NCBI GenBank assembly: GCA_029973975.1
Contig: JARKQF010000207.1
Location: forward strand, 1-33,451
DNA length: 33,451 nt
Reading direction: 5' to 3'
DNA from: Paludibacter sp.
GTDB taxonomy: Bacteria > Bacteroidota > Bacteroidia > Bacteroidales > Paludibacteraceae
Shown here: positions 31,004-33,451 of the stretch, piece by piece
How the letters are laid out: each line of letters begins with the position of its first letter
How positions within the stretch are numbered: the first letter of the stretch is position 1
Notes under the pieces: model-generated
Told to the model about the DNA's origin: nothing
Seen by the model: only the letters and a program-made list of their open reading frames with translations
Database searches by the model: none
Program-made: the position numbers and the translations under genes

Positions 31004-33013
31004 TTATCTCCTCATCATCATGTGCATCAGTCCGCCGCCATTCTGCACTTTACTGTAACCCAGCTGCATCAGCATGCGTTGTGCGTAGGCCGAACGAGCT
31101 CCCGAAGCACAGTAAAGCGTAATCTCACGGTCCTTATTGCCTAATTCATCTAATCTCGCTTGCAGTTCATCCAGTGGAATGTTTATAGCGCCCGGGTAAG
31201 CGCCTCCGTGGAATTCTCCCGGAGTGCGGACATCTACTACGAGTGGCGTGTTGTTGTCGGAACTTTGTTTTTCATTAGCAGTTTTAACTTCTTCTTGTTC
31301 GTCTTCTTTAATTGTTCCGATTTTCTTTTCTTTCAAAGGTAACAGAGGCAACTGGATGGTTTCAAAACCAACTGCCACGGCATGTCGCTGCATCGAAATA
31401 TGCCCGCCCGAGATATTCCATACTTTATCGATACCGGCACCTTTTAACATCCTCAGTGCCTGGTGACCTTTCTTGCCGGTTTCATCATACACGATGATAT
31501 TCAGTTCTTTGGGAATGGCTTGCAATTGTTCTGGTAATGCTTCCAGGGGGATGTTGTAGGATCCCTGAATGTTTGATTTATCGAAGGCGAACATATCCCT
31601 GACGTCTATCACCACAGGATTGATTTGTTTGATTAGTTCGTCCAGTTCAGCAACGGTAACAGAAGGACTGTAACCTGTCTTTCTGTTTTCAGCCGTGTAA
31701 GCAGCCATATTCATGGCATCGTTGGCGGTGCCGAGTGGGGGAGAATAGGCAAAATCCACATCGGCCAGGTCGTGGATAGTTAATCCGCCTGCCATGGCTG
31801 CGGCAATCACATCTAATCTGCGGTCGGCGCCTTTGTATCCGGCAGTTTGTCCACCTAAGACGGCTCCGGTTTCGGTGTTGTACACCAACATGACCGTTAC
31901 GTTTTCAGCTCCGGGGTAATAAGATGTATGATGTTCTTTGTGTACTACTACTGCGTCGGCAGGCAGGCCGGCTGTCCGTGCCTGTTTCAGCGATAGTCCG
32001 GTAATGCCGGCCACTGCTTCGAACACCCGCACAATGGATGTTCCGGTAGCTCCTTTGTACGGATGTTTCCCTCCGAGGGCATTCTCGGCGGCAATGCGTC
32101 CCTGGCGGTTGGCCGGACCGGCAAGCGGAATTCTGACTTTCTTTCCGGATACCCGGTGTTGGATCTCCACCATATCGCCGGCTGCATAAATATTCTCGTC
32201 GGATGTTTGCAGGTATTCGTCAACCAATAAACCTCCGGCTTCTCCAATAGATAGTCCGGCATCTTTCGCTAATTGCAGGGTCGGACGAACACCTATCGAC
32301 ATGATGACCATGTCGGATTTTAATACCGTACCGTCATTTAATTTTACTGAATTAGGGTTGATGGCAGTTACGCCCTTGTTGGTGTGTATTTTTACGCCAT
32401 AAGAAAGCATCTCCTGCTGAATAAATCCAGCAATTTCCGGATCCATAATGCCCATTACATGTGGCATCATTTCCACCACGTGGACTTCCATGCCTCTTTT
32501 GACCAGAGCCTCCACCATTTCCAGTCCGATGAATCCGCCTCCGATAACAACTGCGGTTGCAGGTTCTTCTTCCTCGATAAAGCGGTGGATGTTATCCATG
32601 TCTTCCAGTGTCCACAACGAAAATACATGCTCTGCATCCGCTCCCGGTATTTCCGGTTTTACAGGGCGTCCACCCTGAGCAAGTATTAGTTTGTCGTATT
32701 CGTATGTCCGGGTTTCCCCGTTGCGCACATCCAAAGCCATAATCTTTCTGTTCGTCCGGTCGATGGCCGTAACCATGGTGTGGGTGTGTACTTCTACATT
32801 GTATTGTTCATTGAAACTTTCCGGACTTTGCAGAATGAGTTTCGAACGGCTTTTGATGTCGCCTCCTATGTAATAAGGCAGGCCACAATTGGCAAATGAA
32901 ATATCTGGTCCGGCCTCCAACATGATGATATTGGCTTCCGGCGACAGCCTGCGTACCTTGGCGGCTGCTGTTGCTCCTGCGGCGACTCCGCCGATGATGA
33001 TTATTTTTTCCAT
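31004..33013 (-). CDS. CoA-disulfide reductase-like flavoprotein with two rhodanese domains
   Basis: 669 residues. The N-terminal ~450 are a pyridine-nucleotide disulfide oxidoreductase: FAD loop IIIGGVAAGATAAAK, a single active Cys at 43 (ISFANCGLPYYIGG, as in CoA-disulfide reductase), the NADH loop VVIGGGFIGLEMVEAL near 153, and the second FAD motif IYAAGDM near 290. Rhodanese domain 1 (about 455-545) has YDETGKKGHQA where an active domain has C-x(4)-R, so it lacks the sulfur-carrying Cys. Rhodanese domain 2 (about 590-669) keeps it (LYCASGARSA). A charged linker separates them. Likely role: reduction of CoA disulfides or persulfides, or sulfur transfer, in the cytoplasm. Single gene; its leader is full of simple repeats. 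Confidence 0.92.
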   Translation of the reverse strand: MEKIIIIGGVAAGATAAAKVRRLSPEANIIMLEAGPDISFANCGLPYYIGGDIKSRSKLILQSPESFNEQYNVEVHTHTMVTAIDRTNRKIMALDVRNGETRTYEYDKLILAQGGRPVKPEIPGADAEHVFSLWTLEDMDNIHRFIEEEEPATAVVIGGGFIGLEMVEALVKRGMEVHVVEMMPHVMGIMDPEIAGFIQQEMLSYGVKIHTNKGVTAINPNSVKLNDGTVLKSDMVIMSIGVRPTLQLAKDAGLSIGEAGGLLVDEYLQTSDENIYAAGDMVEIQHRVSGKKVRIPLAGPANRQGRIAAENALGGKHPYKGATGTSIVRVFEAVAGITGLSLKQARTAGLPADAVVVHKEHHTSYYPGAENVTVMLVYNTETGAVLGGQTAGYKGADRRLDVIAAAMAGGLTIHDLADVDFAYSPPLGTANDAMNMAAYTAENRKTGYSPSVTVAELDELIKQINPVVIDVRDMFAFDKSNIQGSYNIPLEALPEQLQAIPKELNIIVYDETGKKGHQALRMLKGAGIDKVWNISGGHISMQRHAVAVGFETIQLPLLPLKEKKIGTIKEDEQEEVKTANEKQSSDNNTPLVVDVRTPGEFHGGAYPGAINIPLDELQARLDELGNKDREITLYCASGARSAYAQRMLMQLGYSKVQNGGGLMHMMMRR

Positions 33014-33042
33014 TTTGTTTTTTATGTCTATAAAGTCTGAAT

Positions 33043-33190
33043 GTCTACGGTCTACGGTCGCACCAACTCCTAACTCCTGAATTTCCCTCTATTAGTTATT
33101 CGCTCTTCGCTTTCCCTTTTCCGCTCTTCGCTATTAGTTATTTGCTATTCGCTTTCTTCAATCCCCCTGCCCCCTTCTCCAAGGGGGAAT
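33043..33190. repeat. Simple-repeat leader of the flavoprotein gene
   Basis: Two GTCTACG heptamers (33043-33056), then CTCCTAA-type heptamers (33067-33080), then imperfect repeats of CGCTCTTCGCT and TTAGTTATT. The end is a 7-bp C/G hairpin (CCCCCTT / AAGGGGG, 33170-33187). All of it lies between the start codon and the predicted promoter. Confidence 0.75.
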
Positions 33191-33214
33191 CCGTTTTCCA
33201 CTCTTTCGATGCTG

Positions 33215-33245
33215 CAAAAGTAATACATTAATCAATACGATGCAA
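33215..33245 (-). promoter_or_regulatory. Promoter of the flavoprotein gene
   Basis: Minus strand TTG (33245-33243), 20-nt spacer, TACTTTTG (33222-33215). The start near 33208 gives a leader of about 195 nt that includes all the simple repeats. Confidence 0.5.
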
Positions 33246-33320
33246 TATATGTACATATATTCATATATTAAAAAATGTGAATGAAGATGATTGACACATA
33301 TAACTTGTGGAAATTGCAGC

Positions 33321-33451
33321 TTAACCAGCCTGTTCCGTGATGATTAGTTTTTGTTTGGGAAGGATTTTATCTCCGGTGAGTTTGTTTTGTCTTTTCAGGG
33401 TATTCACGGTTATGCCATACTTTCTTGCGATTGAATAGAGTGTATCTCCTT
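33321..33451 (-). CDS. LysM-domain protein, C-terminal fragment (cut by window edge)
   Basis: The minus strand is open from the window edge to a TAA at 33323-33321. The 42 visible codons encode [20 protein letters not shown], then [17 protein letters not shown] and a short tail (TEQAG). This is a complete-looking LysM repeat (GDTLYSIA start, ...L...N.L..  ...I.PGQ-like end), which binds peptidoglycan N-acetylglucosamine. The rest, perhaps further LysM repeats or a peptidase or glucosaminidase domain, lies beyond the window, so the enzyme class cannot be told. Confidence 0.85.
   Translation of the reverse strand, partial: GDTLYSIARKYGITVNTLKRQNKLTGDKILPKQKLIITEQAG

Overview
The window looks like a chromosomal segment of a Bacteroidota bacterium, most likely a Bacteroidales that carries a type IX secretion system (T9SS). 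The evidence is: promoters of the TTTG / TAnnTTTG type instead of the usual -35/-10 pair; little Shine-Dalgarno sequence; two secreted proteins ending in T9SS sorting domains; a DUF5723-type barrel fused to OmpA; and kduI/kduD/DUF4861 genes typical of pectin or uronate users. Species cannot be assigned from sequence alone. The combination of T9SS and uronate genes points away from Bacteroides itself and towards Paludibacter-like relatives (inference).

Layout. Bases 1-2640 are markedly AT-rich and carry a HUH-type replication protein plus three small secreted or lipoprotein genes of unknown role. They end against a tRNA-Lys(CTT) gene and look like the end of an integrated element. From 2.9 to 6.8 kb lies a compact operon: pabB, pabC (folate precursor), a PspC-domain protein and uvrB. 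Facing it is metK, whose leader contains a convincing SAM-II-like riboswitch. Next come a large T9SS-sorted repeat protein, argS, an MltF-like lytic transglycosylase with a small partner gene, and a second T9SS-sorted protein. From 16.8 to 18.7 kb is an acyl-CoA carboxyltransferase with its biotin carrier. From 18.9 to 22.4 kb is a leftward uronate-catabolism group (kduI, kduD, DUF4861). A RecD-like helicase diverges from kduI through back-to-back promoters. After it come a decayed sensor histidine kinase, a 22-bp tandem repeat, and a four-gene run (AraC regulator, YceI, DsbA-like with a C-terminal winged helix, LigB-type dioxygenase). The window ends with a DUF5723/TSP3/OmpA fusion, a CoA-disulfide-reductase-like flavoprotein with one dead and one intact rhodanese domain, and the tail of a LysM protein.

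The non-coding DNA is unusually structured. Short tandem units (7-9 bp) recur in many spacers and are often arranged as inverted pairs. Two convergent spacers (uvrB/metK and carboxylase/DUF4861) share one architecture: inverted tandem-repeat arms beside both stop codons enclosing a central element. GTCTACR heptamers recur in front of kduI, between kduI and kduD, and in front of the flavoprotein. A REP-like hairpin occurs downstream of two unrelated genes.

The strongest leads are the SAM-II-like element before metK, the inverted-arm spacers, the long inverted/direct repeat upstream of DUF4861, the HUH element beside tRNA-Lys, and the stress-like operon with the DsbA-winged-helix fusion.
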